In this document: positions 61,303 through 64,000 of the stretch, in pieces | Layout: each line of letters opens with the position of its first letter | Numbering within the stretch: the stretch's first letter is position 1 | DNA from: Klebsiella indica | Lineage (GTDB): Bacteria > Pseudomonadota > Gammaproteobacteria > Enterobacterales > Enterobacteriaceae | Reading direction: 5' to 3' | NCBI RefSeq assembly: GCF_005860775.1 | Contig: NZ_VCHQ01000024.1 | Location: forward strand, 124,001 to 188,000 | Length of the DNA: 64,000 bases | The notes under the pieces: model-generated | The model's database searches: none | What the model was told of the DNA's origin: nothing | The model's input: only the letters and a program-made list of their open reading frames with translations | Translations under genes and position numbers: made by a program

Positions 61303-62703
61303 TTATTTCAAGCTACGGATGTCGGCGAAATGGCCGGTAACGGCTGCCGCGGCGGCCATTGCCGGGCTGACCAGATGAGTACGGCCACCGCGGCCCTGAC
61401 GGCCTTCAAAGTTACGGTTGCTGGTGGATGCACAGCGCTCGCCCGGATTCAGACGGTCATTGTTCATCGCCAGGCACATGGAGCAGCCCGGCAGACGCCA
61501 TTCAAAACCAGCTTCAATAAAGATTTTATCCAGGCCTTCCGCCTCGGCCTGGGCTTTCACCGGACCAGATCCTGGCACCACCAGCGCCTGGACGCCCGGC
61601 GCGACTTTGCGGCCTTTGGCGATTTCCGCTGCGGCACGTAAATCTTCGATGCGCGAGTTGGTGCAGGAGCCGATAAAGACCTTATCAATCGCCACTTCGG
61701 TTAACGGTACGCCAGATTTCAGGCCCATGTAGGCCAGCGCTTTTTCCGCGCTTGCCCGCTCGACCGGGTCAGCGAAGGATGCCGGGTCCGGGATGGTATC
61801 GGTGACGGAGATCACCTGACCGGGGTTCGTTCCCCAGGTTACCTGCGGGGAAATGTCTTCCGCCTGCAGAGTCACAATACGGTCAAAAGTGGCATCATCA
61901 TCGGTGCTCAGGGTCTTCCAGTATGCGACGGCATCGTCAAAATCCTTGCCCTTCGGCGCGTGCAGACGGCCTTTTACGTAATTAAAGGTGGTTTCATCCG
62001 GTGCAACCAGGCCCGCTTTCGCGCCTAACTCGATAGCCATATTGCACAGGGTCATGCGGCCTTCCATGCTTAAATCACGAATGGCTTCGCCGCAGAATTC
62101 CACAACGTAACCGGTGCCGCCAGCGCTGCCGGTTTTACCGATGATCGCCAGGACGATGTCTTTGGCGGTGATGCCCGGCGCGGCTTTACCCATGACTTCG
62201 ATCTTCATGGTTTTAGCACGCCCTTGCTTCAACGTCTGGGTCGCCAGCACGTGTTCAACCTCGGATGTACCGATACCGAAGGCCAGCGCGCCGAATGCGC
62301 CATGCGTCGCCGTGTGGGAGTCGCCGCAGACAATGGTCATCCCAGGCAGCGTCACGCCCTGTTCCGGGCCCATGACATGAACAATCCCCTGGTACGGGTG
62401 ATTCAGGTCATACAGTTCGACGCCAAACTCTTTGCAGTTTTTAATCAGTTCCTGCATCTGGATGCGTGCCATTTCGCCGGAGGCATTAATGTCTTTGGTC
62501 TGCGTCGAAACGTTGTGATCCATCGTGGCGAAAGTTTTGCCTGGCTGGCGCACCGGGCGGTTGTGAACGCGCAGGCCATCGAAGGCTTGCGGTGACGTCA
62601 CTTCATGCACCAGATGACGGTCGATATACAGCAGCGGAGTTTCGTCAGGCGCCTCATAAACCACATGAGCATCAAACAATTTTTCGTATAACGTCTTCGC
62701 CAT
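61303..62703 (-). CDS. leuC: 3-isopropylmalate dehydratase large subunit LeuC
   Basis: The 466-residue aconitase-family subunit isomerises 2- to 3-isopropylmalate with a 4Fe-4S cluster. The cluster cysteines lie in [11 protein letters not shown] near 347 and in GCSMCLAMN near 407 and 410; [19 protein letters not shown] near 130 is conserved. It is 2 bases from the leuB stop. Full length. Confidence 0.98.
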   Translation of the reverse strand: MAKTLYEKLFDAHVVYEAPDETPLLYIDRHLVHEVTSPQAFDGLRVHNRPVRQPGKTFATMDHNVSTQTKDINASGEMARIQMQELIKNCKEFGVELYDLNHPYQGIVHVMGPEQGVTLPGMTIVCGDSHTATHGAFGALAFGIGTSEVEHVLATQTLKQGRAKTMKIEVMGKAAPGITAKDIVLAIIGKTGSAGGTGYVVEFCGEAIRDLSMEGRMTLCNMAIELGAKAGLVAPDETTFNYVKGRLHAPKGKDFDDAVAYWKTLSTDDDATFDRIVTLQAEDISPQVTWGTNPGQVISVTDTIPDPASFADPVERASAEKALAYMGLKSGVPLTEVAIDKVFIGSCTNSRIEDLRAAAEIAKGRKVAPGVQALVVPGSGPVKAQAEAEGLDKIFIEAGFEWRLPGCSMCLAMNNDRLNPGERCASTSNRNFEGRQGRGGRTHLVSPAMAAAAAVTGHFADIRSLK

Positions 62704-62705
62704 GA

Positions 62706-64000
<1,295 letters not shown>

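Overview
The window is chromosomal DNA of an enterobacterium, most likely in the Klebsiella/Raoultella group. The backbone genes (dapB, carAB, kefFC, folA, apaHG-rsmA-pdxA-surA-lptD, djlA, rluA, rapA, polB, araDABC, yabI, thiBPQ, sgrR-sgrS-setA, leuABCD) stand in the order known from E. coli and encode close homologues. The accessory genes differ. Divergent citS/citCDEFG next to dapB, with citX placed apart beside a second 2HCT carrier (citW) and a second CitAB-type two-component system, is the arrangement I know from Klebsiella pneumoniae. The species call is inferred from remembered protein similarity, not from a search.

Layout. 1-5.7 kb: the 5' part of citS (leaving the window to the left) and the citrate lyase operon citCDEFG. 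5.9-11.7 kb: dapB and carAB; the carA-carB gap holds a palindromic element of about 145 bp. 11.9-17.5 kb: a ketogluconate/gluconate cluster (YhcH-family protein, gluconokinase, gluconate 5-dehydrogenase, IdnR-like repressor, 2-hydroxyacid dehydrogenase, MFS carrier) where E. coli has the cai/fix genes. 17.6-28.7 kb: kefFC through djlA. 28.7-33.4 kb: citAB-like pair, citW, citX. 33.5-45.1 kb: rluA, rapA, LexA-box polB and the arabinose regulon. 45.3-52.8 kb: yabI, the thiamine ABC transporter with its TPP riboswitch, and the sgrR/sgrS-sgrT/setA sugar-phosphate stress locus. 52.9-60.3 kb: an A+T-richer cluster between setA and leuD with an MFS carrier, LysR regulator, AroD, YdiN-type carrier, YdiB-type quinate/shikimate dehydrogenase and a large Fe-S flavoprotein of the enoate reductase family. 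60.7-64 kb: leuDCB and the 3' end of leuA.

How the genes work together. CitS and CitW would import citrate. CitC, CitX and CitG build the acetylated prosthetic group on CitD, and CitDEF cleaves citrate to acetate and oxaloacetate. The 12-17 kb genes would import ketogluconates, reduce them to gluconate and phosphorylate it. The 53-60 kb genes could oxidise quinate to dehydroquinate, dehydrate it to dehydroshikimate and then reduce the ring double bond. That would be a reductive, electron-sink use of quinate or shikimate, and it is the most interesting hypothesis here.

Several non-coding RNAs and leaders carry mobile-repeat relics. An ERIC-family element splits the SgrS small RNA between its ptsG-pairing region and its terminator. 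An ERIC-like hairpin forms the enlarged P3 arm of the thiB TPP riboswitch. Another ERIC fills the surA-pdxA gap and reaches the pdxA start codon, and a miniature ERIC lies upstream of yabI.
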